64,000 bases of DNA from Hormiphora californensis (GCA_020137815.1 CM035360.1:6893059-6957058), one strand, 5' to 3'; shown: positions 44,716 through 59,266, numbered from the stretch's first letter. Translations and numbers: made by a program. The notes: generated by a model from the letters alone, not told the origin.

Positions 44716-45640
44716 TTGCTTGTAAGGCTCTGATCCTGACCTCTTAGGGACGCGGTTAAAGAGGGTCGAGTAGGGCTAAATCTAATCTACCCCCTCCCCC
44801 ATTTGAGCGATTTGCACTTTTTGGACATTCACATTATTATTTTGCAGTATGAAGGTCACCGGCATATAGAGTTGTTATGTTCGCAGAGAGAGAGGGTCGA
44901 ACAAGGCTAGCAGTGGCTTCTACTAAACCCGAACATGGCTGCATTTTTTCTTTGAATTCTGAGAACTATTATGGAATAAAAAGTTAAAGTGGCGTCAGAA
45001 TTGGATGACCCAAGCAGTGTCTACAATAGCCCACCTACTAGCAGCTTGTGGGTGAGAGAAACCCGCAAAAGTACTAAACTTACCATTTATGTTCCAAGCA
45101 CCTCACAGCGTCGACAAATTAAACATAATAAGGAACTGGGGTCGGGTGGGGTAACTTCCCTCCATATCACATTATCACGTTTTCTTTTCTCTCACTTTCG
45201 CAATTTTTCTCTCATTTTACCACCCAGATTATCATGGGTAGCATGTTGGCCACATTGATGCCTGAGTGAGATCGATCTCGAAGCGAGAATAGGTAACAAG
45301 GTAAACACGAGATATGTTGGTACTGGAAATAAAATTAACCGTAGCTTTCAATTACACTTGGGTAACCTTCATCAGCGGAAAGAGAATAGGTTGCAATGGA
45401 GCCAAGGTAGCATGCTGTTGTTGAGCTTTGAGTCATGTCTTGTCATGTCTTGTTGAGTATGGGATGAGACTCGACAAGTTAGGTCAGTATAGTAGCTATA
45501 ATAGTGTCGGTCGTCGGAGTTAGAATTGTTTGTGATAAGACAGGATTTCGATTGGTGTCCCTTATTCCGGGAGTTTGGATAGTGGAGATTTCCTCTTCAG
45601 ATTCTGATAGTTTTCACGGTTCCCAAGGCATCTACTCTCT

Positions 45641-45701
45641 CACGGCGTGCCTGGTGAACTCGAGTGCTACGAGAAACCACCACATGTACGTGGTAGGTGA
45701 G
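45641..45701. repeat. Relic of an FB1-type terminus
   Basis: It begins with the exact CACGGCGTGCCTGGTGA of FB1 and later matches GAAACCACCAC.TGTACGTGGTA, with about 11 bp less between the blocks. No second arm is found nearby. Confidence 0.7.
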
Positions 45702-46334
45702 AACGAAGTAATGTCCCCACCTAACATGGTCGACATGAAATTGAACCAAGTTGGGAACTGGGCCTGGTAGTTGGGTGGGGCAAGCAAAGTGTCCCCGGTA
45801 GTGCAGGCCACGTGAGCTGCAGTTTTATGGGTTTGGAATTCAATGGAAATGGTGCTACAGCTGCTGAGTTCTATTCTAGGTTCTATTTTTGATAACTATA
45901 ACACCAGGATCCCAGGCCAAGGATCCAAGTTTTGATTGAGGGTGGTAGATAATACAGTGAAAAAATAGTTAGTGATTTGATATTCTCTGATACCAACCAA
46001 TGTGATAATGCGAGATATAGATACACGTGAGTAGGCCATGGTGCGAACTTTTTTGGTATCTTTCTCAGAAAAACAAAAAAATAAAACTTTTTTTTCTCTT
46101 TCTCTTGTGTTGCTTCTTGCCCCAAAATTTGGGTCGGGGCAATTATAAAATCACTGCTGTTCTCATCACCGTTCCCAGAACAACACCGAATGGTGTTGGG
46201 TCATTTAGACCTCGTTTTTGCCCCAATTTAAATTGTTGACATCCGGCTGTTGTGCAGTTGTTATACTAGTAGGATGTCATAGTGTGAGTGTGTTCTTTAG
46301 TAACTCTGTAAAGATTCATCGCAGCGAGTAATGG

Positions 46335-46365
<31 letters not shown>

Positions 46366-46366
<1 letters not shown>

Positions 46367-46401
46367 AGAGAGAACTAGTGAGATCTCACTAGTTCTCTCT
46401 C
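46366..46401. repeat. Perfect 36-bp palindrome
   Basis: A loop-less palindrome centred on AGATCT, with arms built from GAGAGAACTAGTG, embedded in GA repeats. Confidence 0.85.
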
Positions 46402-46632
46402 TCTCCCTCTCATGAGATAGAGAGAGAAAAGACGATCTAGAATACGAGTGGGAGAAAGAGAAGGTGAAGACAGAATGAAGGAGGAGCAGCAAACTTGAGA
46501 AAAAAGAGAAAGACACTGACTGTTGCAGTGTGAATAAGTGAAGGAATAAATGTGCGTTATAGAAGCTGGATGAATGAGACGGAGGGAGAAATTGATCTCT
46601 CTCCCACTCTCTCTTTCACTCTCTCACTCCCT

Positions 46633-46770
<138 letters not shown>

Positions 46771-48286
46771 ATATCTCCCTCTCTCCCTCCCCAATTCTTC
46801 CATAGAGTGGGAGAGAGAGAGAGTTATGAGAGTGAGAAGGGTAGAATAGAAAGTAAGCTGGATAACCGGGATCGAGCTGTAGTCGGACAAGACCCATTTC
46901 TCGCCCCCCTCTCTTTGTCCCAATTCTTTGCCGACTACTCGTACACGTGTCACCCGTTTATAACCCCGCTCTAGCCCTCAGAGAGCTGGAAAATATTTAA
47001 CAGTTTCGATATTTGCTAGACTCCCCCAAACTATCAGATTGCTTGTAACCTGCCGGGGTACCTTGTAGTAGCGTATCAGCCTTTGAACTGAGCTTCCCAG
47101 TCCATATTGGATGTCTTCGCAAGTGGTACTGACACCCCCAGAGTTTACAATAGAGTGCAAAAATATAGATGATGGATTTTAGAGAGAGAAAGTGAGAGAA
47201 GGACTAGAAAGTGAGATAGAGGGAGAGATATCGAGAGAGACGGCATATTGAGAAACCTTCAATTCATGTACACTAGTTTTCCTCGATAGACGGAACGGTC
47301 TAGGCCTAGACTGTCATGCTAGGTCTTGACTCAGACTATCGAGTTTTTACTGTTTCCTGAATTCCTGAATTATTCCCTTTGTGTAAAACTGTTCCCCGGA
47401 CAAGTATCTGGAATACAATGAACAGTATTCTGGGAAATCTTGTTTGTTTACCATCTTCAGAACCTGCATAAATTACACGCTCCACTGTCTCAGTTCACTG
47501 TCACCCACAGGGCTTTGTTTTTACAGTTCCCACACTCTGTTTATCACCCCTCGTTTGATCCCTGTTTAAGTAGTGTGCAGTAGGGCTAACGGAAACAAGC
47601 AACTGATCTCGTCCCCCCTCCTTGTGGTTGGTTGTTCCCAGTGGTGGCTTTGAACTGACACAGTTTTGTAACATGTACAGCTGCCTGACAAGTAGGGATT
47701 ATCCTATCACCTTGTCAAGCTTCCCCAATCATCGCGTGCTCACCCGTGATAGCTTGCATGCTATGATCAGGGAGAGAGATCCCAGTTTCGTGTAAATAGC
47801 TGAAGCGCTTGTCAGCGTTCTCTCACTCTGTGCGCGCATCCCATGTGATTGTCTGGATTTGTGTCACCGCGCGCGCTCACCATGTATCCATGCCGGCCGA
47901 GGGGAGAGTTGTAGCAGGGAGAGTCATGTGATGCGTTGTCAAAGGCACGTGATGTGTCACGCGGTACGTCCTTCTCCCACTGCGAGGCAGCGTTACTTCG
48001 TGACGTAAGTGCCTCACTAGCCAATGAGACAGTCCGTCCAGTTTCAAATTCAAAGAGTCTCCCTTGCTCTCTCTCCCTCTCTCTCTCTCCTTGCTCTAGC
48101 TGGCCAGTCTCTCCCTCTCATTGGTAGAGCTCCCCTCGTTGGGATTTACGGGTAGTGCTGTTTGGCTTGTAGCTACTTGATGGCGTCCTATTATCCAACT
48201 AAACCCCCAATACTTTGTTATCTTCTTCCCATCTTTGTGTACTTTGATTCTATACCATTTTCTATCATTGTCCTATCTTTTCTAGA

Positions 48287-49024
48287 ATGAATGGAGTCAT
48301 GATAGAGTCTACACCATCAGAGACCATTCCCAAGTTTGAGGCATCCTCGTGCAGTGGAGGCAGCTACTACCCCTCCATGTATACCTCTCCCGAACTGCAA
48401 CTCCAGGCCGCCTATCCGTCCCATCTTCACACCATGCTTACCCTCCCACCAGCACCAAACCAGTGCTGCAGCGAGCTATGGGCTCATGTCCTATAGCCCG
48501 ACATCTCCCTACAACCCGATGGCAATGCATACCATGCCTGGCCTCCCCTCCGTCCATATCTCCTCCTCCCTCCAGCAACTCAGTTACCCATCCTCGTTAC
48601 CCACAACCCACGGGTTCCCCATCAGCACCTCGGTCATAGAGCCCAGTCCCATGTCCGTTGCTGACTACCTGACCCCCATGAAGCGGCCTCCCTCCTCCAT
48701 GTCGGACCCTGATATCGGCTCCATACCACGACCACCTGCTAAACGGGCTGCCCAGATCTGCCTGAAGTGTCACCAGCCCAGGAAGGGCCATGTGTGCCCG
48801 TTTAAAAACGAGAACACCCCCTAAAACCTACCGGGAGTTCCCTGTGGGACAGGGAGACAAAGTGATAACGTGCTGTCCCAACTGTGGGATACCCCTGTAT
48901 GCGGGGAGCAAATACTGTCACAAGTGTGGGAGTGTGAATGCTGTTAGTGGACAAACTGCACTATCTCTCTTCACCACGCAACGTGTTCCTAAACTGTCCC
49001 CAGAGGAGGCGCAACAACTGGCAG
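48287..49024 (+). CDS. Zinc-ribbon first coding exon of an unrecognised gene, with two apparent frameshifts
   Basis: The exon starts at ATG 48287 (MNGVMIESTPSETIPKFEAS) and ends at a GT donor after 49024 in phase 1. Three reading frames must be joined: the first is good to about 48440, the second runs about 48450 to 48823, and the third from there to the donor. Both shifts are explained by one extra base in a C run, the second in ACCCCC at about 48819-48823. The Ser/Pro/Tyr-rich N-terminus is followed by a Cys/His knuckle ICLKCHQPRKGHVCPF and a zinc ribbon CCPNCGIPLYAGSKYCHKCG, ending LSPEEAQQLA. In-phase joining to the exon at 54394 gives EEAQQLA-AKVRQKEME. It looks like a DNA-binding or regulatory protein, but I do not recognise the family. 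The frameshifts could be base-calling errors or true decay. Confidence 0.6.
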
Positions 49025-49340
49025 GTCAGTGTAACAACTTGCTTTGCTTTGTCATTTGTCATAGGGATTGCGTGTTTTCTATATCTTGTTATTTGTTCGT
49101 TGCATACAGTTGTCCTTGTCAGGATATTCCTGTTTAGTATCACTCTGTTTTAGATCCCTATATCCTGCCCTAGATCGCTTCAGTAACAATATATTGGTGC
49201 CGTGTTACAGCTGTGGTAATAGTATAGTGAGATTTAGAGATGTGTAACACACACAGGGTAGTTCTTGTGTGTAAACGTGCATCTAGCTCTTCGATGTGAT
49301 AGAATTTAATGAAGGAATGGGATTAGGAAAAAGACGGTCA

Positions 49341-49362
49341 TCTCTCTCTCTCTCCCTTTCTC

Positions 49363-49419
<57 letters not shown>
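49341..49419. repeat. (CT)n microsatellite
   Basis: Imperfect CT array of about 80 bp. Confidence 0.93.
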
Positions 49420-50153
49420 ATTTTTTCTCTCTACCTTTGCCACGGCTATGAGAGACGTACGCTGGCTCGCGGAGAAGAGGAGGGGGATGTGAGAAGCCGG
49501 ACAAACAATGTAGTAGTACACACAACAACACATGCACATTATATTAGTTAGAACGGGAGTTTGTGGTGCGTGTGTCTCCACTGGGAAACACACCTGGAGG
49601 AGAGAGGGATTCCTTTAGAGAGACCCCGCGACAGAGAGAGAATCTGTATTTGATAGGGGTCAGAATCGAACTGGAGGCCAAATGAATGTTATGGTGGGTA
49701 GGGTGCACTGCAGCTTCTACCATGGCTGCTACTTAGTGGGGGAGTAGGAATGAGGAGGGTAGATATGAAAGTGAAAATGAGAATTTTAAAGGTTCCTAAT
49801 TGCAAGGCTCGAGTTACGTGTTGCTGCCATCATTCTTCTCTCTCTCTCCACACACACTCTCGCTCACACACAGCTCTGTAATAATGAGGTGCATTCACGG
49901 ATGAATAAACAGACAGCGAGATAGTGAGAGAGAGATAGATAGATAGAGAAAGTTAGATAGAGATAGAGAGATATAGAGAAGGAAGAGAGGTAGATATTAT
50001 CTGGTCGAGAAACTGTCCCACGGCCCCGGGGGGCACTGCTGCACCACATACGGTCTTAGCTCACTGTAACTTTGGTTACAACCATCATGTCTTAGGTAAT
50101 GTGGAATTAAAAACTTCTTTCTCTCTACTTCTCTATCCCACTCCATCTCTCTA

Positions 50154-50156
<3 letters not shown>

Positions 50157-50248
<92 letters not shown>

Positions 50249-50250
50249 TC
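50157..50250. repeat. (CT)n microsatellite
   Basis: Near-perfect CT array ending 77 bp before the target duplication of the 702-bp element copy 2. Confidence 0.95.
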
Positions 50251-50334
50251 TCTATATCTCTCTTCTGGCGCTTTGGGACTGTGGTTAGAGTTTCAAAAAG
50301 TTGAGTCTCCTCTGCCCCCGAGAGCGGCTCGATC

Positions 50335-51036
50335 GGGGGGGTTCCCATGGTATACTTTGGTATACTTTGGCACTTTCCACAACTTTTTCAGCGATTTTCC
50401 ATATACCAAAGTATACCAAAGTATACCAAAATATACCAAGGTATACCAAAGTATACCATAAAAATTTTGAAAAAGGTAAAATTTAAGCGATAAGATAAAA
50501 TAATTAACTAAATTTGTAAAACTACATCCTTATTTCGTTCTAAATTGGTAATATAACGCTTATTTAACTGATTTTTACGTATGTTACATCACCCGGCTAG
50601 TGCGCAAGGCTGGCCACTCAGTGGCCAGAGGTTCAATTCCCGGTTGAGGCAATTTTTGAAAAAATTTTAGAGACTTTACCAAATACTATTTGAACTTTTT
50701 CTTGACTTTTTAAAAAGTTTTTTATCGCACTCAAATGAGTCCCGATGTGTCAAACCCCAGTTTTGTGACTCATCATTTCATAGGCAAAATACGTTTCCTC
50801 GATTCTATGAAATTAGCCAATTTAGCCTAGTTAACCTCAAGTTTATGAGTTAAGAAAGTTTATACAAACTGTTTTAAAGCCTTAATTATTGTAAATTAAC
50901 ACTTTAAAGTACGTAAAGCTATTAAAAAGATATGGTATACTTTGGTATACTTTGGTACCTTCCACATATTTTTTTGGAATTTTCCATATGCCAAAGTATA
51001 CCAAAGTATACCAAAGTATACCATGGGAACCCCCCC
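50335..51036. mobile_element. 702-bp non-autonomous TIR transposon, hAT-like, copy 2 (inverted)
   Basis: Same length and ends as 1766-2467 but in the opposite orientation, flanked by an exact 8-bp duplication GCTCGATC (50327-50334 and 51037-51044). A few substitutions separate the copies. The different duplications show two independent insertions. Confidence 0.88.
50590..50650 (+). repeat. tRNA-like core inside the 702-bp element
   Basis: Here the segment is on the plus strand: A-box-like GGCTAGTGCGCAAGG, hairpin TGGCCACTCAGTGGCCA and B-box-like GGTTCAATTCC. Small differences from copy 1 (TGCGC against TGCTC) do not break the hairpin. Confidence 0.5.
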
Positions 51037-51044
51037 GCTCGATC

Positions 51045-51581
51045 CCTCCATCATGACTCCCGAAGCAGTTAGATCCCAATTAGTTGGGACGTTTCAGAAT
51101 GGGTGTTGGGTGACAGGGACCTACACAGAACAGAGAGAGAGGGAGGGAGAGGGGGTCAGGGAAAGAGAGAGAGTCATTGAGTATTCTATTCTGGACTGTG
51201 TCGAACGATGCTGGCTGTAAAAACTCCCGCCTAGGAAGGGAAAGCTGAGAATGTAAACACTAACCGGTGGTATAACACTGAATCTCAAAGAAGTGAAACG
51301 AAGCTGATTATTGGATAGGTTTATTGGATGGTAGGTACTAGGTTTGCCTTGCATCATCACCATATCAACAGAATTCTGGAATGAGTCCGTATCTGGGTCA
51401 TTTGTGTCCGATGAACGGCAGTATAGCAGATTCATATCTCTCTGATATCTCACTACATGATCATGTACTGTCTCAACTCTCTGTCTCTCCCTTTTGATTC
51501 TCCTAACTTGGCGGTGTTTAACGATTCTGGATTCCGATCATGTGTGTATATCGACCGAAGACAAGCTAATTGGGCATTGAT

Positions 51582-51644
<63 letters not shown>

Positions 51645-53307
51645 AGAGAGAGAGAGAGAGAGAGATTGTGAGAGAGAGATAGATAGACGGGAAAGCTGTT
51701 AACCCTCCAGCTAGCTACTAAAGATCAGAGATGGCAGTGAGAACTGTCAATCTAGCCTCTGATCTCGACTCTCTGCTCTCATAGTAGATATATGATAGCT
51801 GCAGCTCTGCGCTCGCTATCTGAGTATCTCTCTCTCTATCTCTCTAGCTCTTCTCTCGGATCTGCTCTAAGCTATATTTATGAGCTGAAGCTCTCTCTCT
51901 CTCTCCTCTCTCTCTCCTCTCTCTCTCTCTCTCTTTCTCTCTCTCCCATTCTAGTTAACAGGGTGCTAAAGACGCAGATTCCCCATCAATAGAGCTTGGT
52001 AGATATGATCTCGTGAGAAGTTAGGTTCAACAGTCCTCTTTCTGAATAGATCCGCATTTTCATCATACTAGGAGCCTAGGCCAGCATCGCAAGTCCACAA
52101 TTATAGATCAATGAACTATCATCTAACCGTTCTACTTCCCAGAATGATCATCGCCCTACTGTTCTGAACAGTTCACAGCGACATACACTCTCATTATATC
52201 GGCTGGTGGATCAGAGAAAGAGAGAGAGGGGACAGCGTGCGTGGTAGTTAGAAACACTAGATCATGATCATGTGGGTCCTCTAGGAAGCAGTGTCGGCAC
52301 TCAACTATGAACATTCAACAGCAATGAACAACCACAAATCACATACAAAACAACCTGTCGAGACACCGAGATAGCTGATCAGACACTACACTGAGAGCTG
52401 AGACAGAAGTTCAGATAGCTGTCAAATAGCGGGCACAACAACATCAGGCAGGGTAGGAGCAGTACAGCTCTCAAGGAACACACCACAACAACAAGGAGCT
52501 ACGAAATCTGTGTATGCTATGGATGGGAAATGAAAACTTAGTCTTGGTCACAGTAACTTTATATATATGAGCTATTCGGACCTTCCCTCCCTTAGTAGTT
52601 AGTGATGTTAGTTAGTCATGTTAGTATTTCTTTTACCAGGGAGAGAGCTATGTGTGTGGCTAACTGGGAATAGGGAGGGGCAATTACAGACGAGTCAATA
52701 ACTAAAGTTAGAGGTCCTGCGGGAGATGGGGGAGAGAGAGAGTGAGGAGTTAGAGAGTGAGAGAGAGTAGTTACAAGGTTGCAGGCCCCGACCCTGAGTA
52801 GACTAACGGTGGTTACAATATAGCCACCGACTAACTGCAAGCCCCCACCGCAGGAAGACTTCGCGAGATTTAGTGGGGGAGAGAGTTAGAGTGACTATTT
52901 GAGAGAGGGAGAGTTAGTGCGACTATTTGAGAGAGAGAGGGAGCATAGAAAACTAAATGAAGTATCTAGACAAACCAAAAGATGAACGCATGTCGGGCTG
53001 GCTGGATGCCAAACCTGATACCCTAGCGTGAGAACCATATTGGATCGAACATGTAGGAAGGTAGTCGTCAGGGTAAAAGATAGCATAGATTTTACTGTGT
53101 AAAAAGTGGGGTCCTTATCGTGAAATAGAAGAGGTGCTCAAATCTCTTATCACCTGTTTGCGCACTCTCTTTCCCCGGCTACTCACTTCACTATTTCTTA
53201 TCAGTTATTGCACACCCCACCGCACTTGTTCTCTCACCCCTCACTATCAGTTCTTCCCTCACTATCAGTTCTTCGTTTTCATTTCACAGTTAGTCTTTGT
53301 TCTCACC
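51045..53307. other. Repeat-rich spacer upstream of the 53308 exon
   Basis: It holds a (GA)n array at 51582-51664 and a CT-rich stretch at 51825-51950. The short inverted pair AGATCAGAGATGGCAGTGAGA / CTCTGATCTCGACTCT lies near 51722-51775. No gene is recognised. Confidence 0.45.
51582..51664. repeat. (GA)n microsatellite
   Basis: GA array with one GAAGAGG interruption. Confidence 0.93.
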
Positions 53308-53911
53308 ATGCCCAAGACACGAAAACCTCGAGGATCACAAGCGACCCAATTTGTCAAGTTTTGTGCTCCATTTCTTAAAAAGTTTGAAGGGGACCCGGTC
53401 AAAGAGCTTGCCCAGGGTTAGTGTTGTTGTCAATTGTCAGCGTTGTCATGTTAGTTGTCATGACAACAACTGTAGTTTGTCGTGACAAAGTTCTCTGTTG
53501 GTTACACTGTACTGTATTTAATTTTCCAAACCCCCAGAGACACTCTCCATCTCTCCATCACTTTCTCTCCCTATACTATCTCTGTCTCGTTACTCTCTCC
53601 GCCATATACTCAACATTACAATTTCTTCAGCTTCAGTACCACTAATTCGTCATACCGACATTTCTATTATTGAAACCTTAGGAGCTTGTTGAGTATACAT
53701 AATATCAGTGCATAACGAGTGCTTTACAGTTCATTCGTTAAAAAGAGAGAAGAAAAGGTAGAAAAATAGAAAAGATAGAAAGATAGAAAGATAGATATTC
53801 CCAGTAGTCGTAGTTTCACATGGGGATCGCCCAATTAGGAGGAGGAACCAGGGAAATATTAGCCATTCCGTAGGGCTGTGGCTATATACTTGCTACAATT
53901 CTGCGCTCCAC

Positions 53912-53986
<75 letters not shown>

Positions 53987-56900
53987 CTCTCTCTCTCTCT
54001 CACTCCCCCTCTCTCTCTCGCTCTCTCTTTCTCTCACTCCCCCTCTCTCTCTCTCGCTCTCTCTCTTTCTCATACCCGATCCCTAGGAATCTTGCGACAC
54101 CATCGCACGATTTTGATCAGGGTGGGGGAGCGAAGAATTAACGGTTTAATTTACCATGGCTCATTGGAAATTGACACGCGTCTTAACAAGTTAATACATA
54201 AATTAGAGCTCCTCAAAGTGGATACATTTGACTGTAATTCGGTGCAGATTTAGTGAAAAATCATCCCCGCAATATTCATCTTGTCCGTAAATGTAATCTG
54301 TTTTTGGCGCCAAAGCCGTGTGAAAATGTTGTGTGGTGATTATCCAAACTAAACTGTCCAATAACCCGACCCTAAATCCCCTCTCCCCCACAGCGAAAGT
54401 CCGCCAAAAGGAGATGGAGTTGAACCGGAACAACGAGATGCACAAGCAGTTCCAATGCCGAGAGTGGCAGCTCCGGGCGGTCTGTGAAAACATCCATCCT
54501 CCCTGTTTCCGGACCCTTGTGGTGGGTGGTGCTCATACCATGTTCGACCTGTCCGGCACACTCGCTGAGGCATTCGGGTGGTCCATCGCTCAGTATAACT
54601 ACCGCAGCGGACAGGTTAGTCCGGTCATTCGGCTGCAATCTTCCTATCTCTCTATCTCTCTATCCTTCTCTCTATCTTTCTCTCTATCTTTCTCTCTTAC
54701 TTTCTCTCTTACTTTCTCTACCTCTCTCTCTGATCTATCTCGCTTTCTTTCTCCGAACTCTAAACGGCTAACCTCTACTCACAAGCCAATATATATAGCG
54801 TCTCTTTTCTCTCAGGCTCTATCCCTAATCACTCAATTATCCCCCTACCATCCCAATTTATTACTCAGTCGGAGGATATGAATCCACACACACACAGCTT
54901 CTCAACCACCCCTAACCCTCAACCATTGCCATCCCCTACAATTTCCCCTAATCCCCACTACTCCTCTGGGCCCTAACCACCTCCTAACCACTAACCCACC
55001 TCCCCACTCCCAGGGCACGATAATACCAGGTTCATACTTCGTAACATCAGACGGTTTAACAGTGGGTGGAGCCCGACACAAACCTTGCCTTCTAGAACGA
55101 AAAGTCAAGGTATATCTACCATTATAACATGGGGGAGGCATGTTAGTTGCCAAGAATTTCCGCTCTCTGTTACAATATATACCGGGCGGCATCTCGCAAT
55201 TTGTTTTCTCTCCGTGACGTGTTGTTCAGAGCATACCGGCGCTGTTTTCTAACGCACACCAACCTACAGGTGGTACACCTCTTCCCGACCACGTCAGACT
55301 GGGCCTGCTGGAAACTTGGCGACTGGTCTTTCATGATACAAGTTGATGGTAAGAAAACACATGAAATGTTGCTCCTTTATAAAATATTCTACTACTCCTT
55401 CATAAAATATTATACTACTCCTTCATAAAATAACCTTTCATCACCAACATCCTTCTCCAGGAATCACAAAGTACAAGCACGGTAAACTGCCCATGCCGCG
55501 ATGTGTAGACGGTGATCGCTCCCTGTTACCCCTCACTACCTGTCCGACACCCCAAGCGCTCAAGGAAGTCTTAAAGCTCCTCTCAGATCCCACGGTAAGA
55601 AAGTCAGGGAGAGAGTCAGGGAGAGAGTGATCATTCGAGTGTAGGGGGGAGGGGGAGTCCTAAAATATTCACATTTTCACTTTGGCCGACCCTAACACCT
55701 TACTAGGGAGGGCTCGCTAGCTCAGATTACTTTCAAGGGCATAAACCGAGTATAATATATATTAGCTGGGGTCTATTATATACGAACTATAATAGAAGGG
55801 CTAGGATGGGTGACAAATGAACATCGTGCAAGCGGAGAGGGAAATTCCGATAGTCGTTCCTAGTAGACTGACTGGCTCCCTAAATCCCTCCATTCTAAAT
55901 AATAAATCTTGTCTTCACTCCTTTTTTCCGTACTAAATAATGAATCGTGTCTTTCTTTTTGTGTTAGAATTTAGAAACTGCTCGACAACTTGTGAAAGTA
56001 CCAAAATACACAAAAGTTCCGTATCGAGTTTGCCGCTAGATGTTTGACTCTTTCGACACTTACCGCCTGTCAACACGCAATCACCAAACATTGTTTCTTT
56101 TTCAACTCTCAAAAAACCAGTCCACTTGTGATAGACTGGCGATAAAATGACCATGTTTGATGATAATCGATGGCATTAAAAGATTACCACTGCCCATTAC
56201 TATTCGTTATAAAAAAATTAGTGGGCCAATCTTGTAATTTTTCCCGCCATTATCATTATAATAGAGACAAAGTGTGTCTTTATCTCGCATCCTACGTGGC
56301 TATAGAGGAACATCTGTTTAGCCAGAGGGGTCGAGGAGAGGTGGCACACTCTCTCTCTGTGTCACAGGAATTACAAGGTATATCATCTGTAGTAAGTCTT
56401 GTCTGGTGACCTCTAACCATCCCACCACTATCTAGGGGCCCCCTGCTGCATCTGGTCCCCGGGGATCCAATGTATGGGGTACCTCTGTGTCACGTGATCA
56501 CATCACCAGGTCACGTGACATGCGCGTATCCCGGGGCAACCAATCAAACTCCACGAACTCTTTTCTCCATTTGATTAGCAGGTTAGGCAGCACATGATCA
56601 AATGTGATCAGGACCCGGTCCCGGGGAGCACTCGATCAGCCGTCCTGTTTCAAGGCTAGGGGGGGATCATCCAGCCGTGCTACTATGTCCTGATAGCAGG
56701 CTAGGGGGATCATCCAGCCGTGCAGCACATGATAGTAGGGGTGGGAACTACTACTTCCACTTCGAAGAAAGTAAATGAAGGCTCCCGGCTCGTGATTCCC
56801 AGGCTTAGCTTTAGGATAAACATTGTGATGTCCTGTAGCTTGTAATAGCCTGATTCTAGATCCAGCTTTCATCATTATATTTCAAAAACCGGGGGTGCAA

Positions 56901-57121
56901 ATAAGTGAATAGTTGTTGTGGTATGGAAAATAAGTGAATAGTTGTTGTGGTATGGAATTTGGGGGAAACTATAATTATTCATTTTCTCAAGGTGGAGGGA
57001 GGCTTCTCCCTTTTCACAGTACTTTAGCACCTGATTAACATCAATGCGGAAGAGAGAGGATAGGGCGTGTGACACACATCCCTTTTTGAATATATTTGGG
57101 CGCTCTTCATCTCTTTCTCCT

Positions 57122-57195
<74 letters not shown>

Positions 57196-59228
57196 CCTCT
57201 ATCTCTCTCTCTCTCTCTCTCTTTTTCTCACTGTGACAGAAAGGCACGCGAGTCCATGAGCTAGTTAATTGGGTGTGTGAGAGAGACCTGACTGCACTTC
57301 CCCATCCTGAGCTAGAGAGCTAATCCCACTTTATTAACTGGTTCCTACCCAAAAGGGTGAAAGAGATGCTGCTGGACAAGTGAAAAGAGAGAGAGAGAGA
57401 AAAAAAGAGAGAGATAGAAGACATGTGATAGATGCTGATCAACACATCCTGACTGATGCAGCCCATTCCACAGTGTCAGACCAACATGTCACGTGTTGTA
57501 GTACTGCAGCAGGAAGAGATGCAGCACAGTGGTCCACACCCTGAACAGAACAGCACCATGAGCTCGTAAAGCCGAGATCAACAGAGTGCTGGTTTTTGCA
57601 AATCGGGAGATTAATCTTGAAAGATCCAGAATTTAGATTATGGTTACTATTTATGAGCCTATGATCCCCGCTTATCCCTGGCTCTATATTTGATATTTTG
57701 GTAAACACCTATCCTGCCAAACTGATATTAAATTCTCTAAACGTCCAATTAAAATTATCATTTCTAATGTCACACGATACCTCGTCCCGTGATGGGGGAC
57801 TGACAGTGTCTTTGCTGCGACGGGCAGTCGATGTTTGATGGGCCTCATTAAATGAACAGTCAAAAACCAGGAAACGCGTACACATATTGTAGGTCATGAA
57901 TCATGATGAGCTGGTGGTGGCCATCTTCTTTTTCTATCTTTCTCTATCTTTTCTATCTTTCTCTATCTTCTCTCTCTATCTTTTTTCGATCTTCATCACG
58001 AAGAGGGATATATCATCATTGTATCAAGAGGTGATGATCACTAGTTAAATAATCCAATTGTCAATCATGTACGCGGTATTAGGTATACGCGTCTACGTGA
58101 AATCATTCGTTTACCGTCACGATCAATATACGAATGTGGTCTAAAATTCATACTTGAACTACTTGTAGGCCGAGTATGAAGTTTTATAAGCTAACCATGT
58201 CATATCAACGTGATAAATGAAAGACCAAGGCTTGTGAAGATCACATACCCGGTACAAGCTGATTGCCTACGTCAGAACGAATTAAATACTAAAATAGAGA
58301 GGGTGATAGGTACCGTAATATACCCAAATATTCAATAACTTGCATTTGACGCATTCCAATTTGATGAATTCTTGATTTGGTAACTATAGTTACCAGCAAT
58401 CAGCTTTACGTCGGAACTTTTGTCTGCTATTAATCCAAGTTGAGACAGAATCTGAAAACCACATACTGCGTGCCACTTCCAGGTCATATTCGTGACGTCA
58501 ATCGAGCCCTATTTTACATCAGAATTAGTAATTTAGGGCTTCACTTGAAAACTATCGTACTTGAGTTGTAGTAATCACGTCTAGACCTCCATCACCGGTA
58601 TACTAAGCTGCTAACAGATCACACTATTACAGGACACCCTGTTTTCTCTTCTCTAAGCTGTCAGGATTTTCTAGCTTCCCGTTTTCTATCTTATCTAGTG
58701 TCTCCATCTCTCTCTCTCTCTTTTATCCTCTATCTAATGTCTCCATCTCTCTCTCTCTCTTTAGCACTCCATCATGTCTGCAACATTCTCCCTGGGCTTC
58801 ATCTGTGTCTGCACGTGTATTACTATTTAGTATTTGTACAGTGTGTCTAATTCCCGTTAATCCGACTTACTGGTAATAAGACCAGACGACCGATGACAGT
58901 TGACGCCACCCCCAGACAGAGAGGAGGGGTTGATACTTTGTTACAACGACTCCATATTAACAGCTTCTTACAGACAAACTGTCGTGCCTCTTTCTATCTC
59001 TTTAAATTTGCAGTCTTGGTTCTCGAATTCTCCTTCTCATTTTTATCATCCCCCAATAACTGTCTCTCATATCCCTGGTTTAATAATTTAATCCTCGGTT
59101 TCTCACTCATTCTGCCTTGGCAAGAATCCTGCAGCAGCTGTGTAGCAGTTGTATACTGGTGATGGGGGGATTCCTACTTTGTTCAGCACACATTTAGTGT
59201 GTTTAAACTAACTTCCATGACTCATTTA

Positions 59229-59266
<38 letters not shown>

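Larger units (their letters stand above)
49025..50334. other. Intron or spacer with CT arrays
   Basis: It holds (CT)n arrays at 49341-49419 and 50157-50250. No gene is recognised. Confidence 0.5.

Noticed and set aside
44989-45770. ORFs of 88-89 codons between the Rab gene and the zinc-ribbon gene
   Set aside because: They begin at non-ATG codons or run through the FB1-end relic, and have no motif or splice support.
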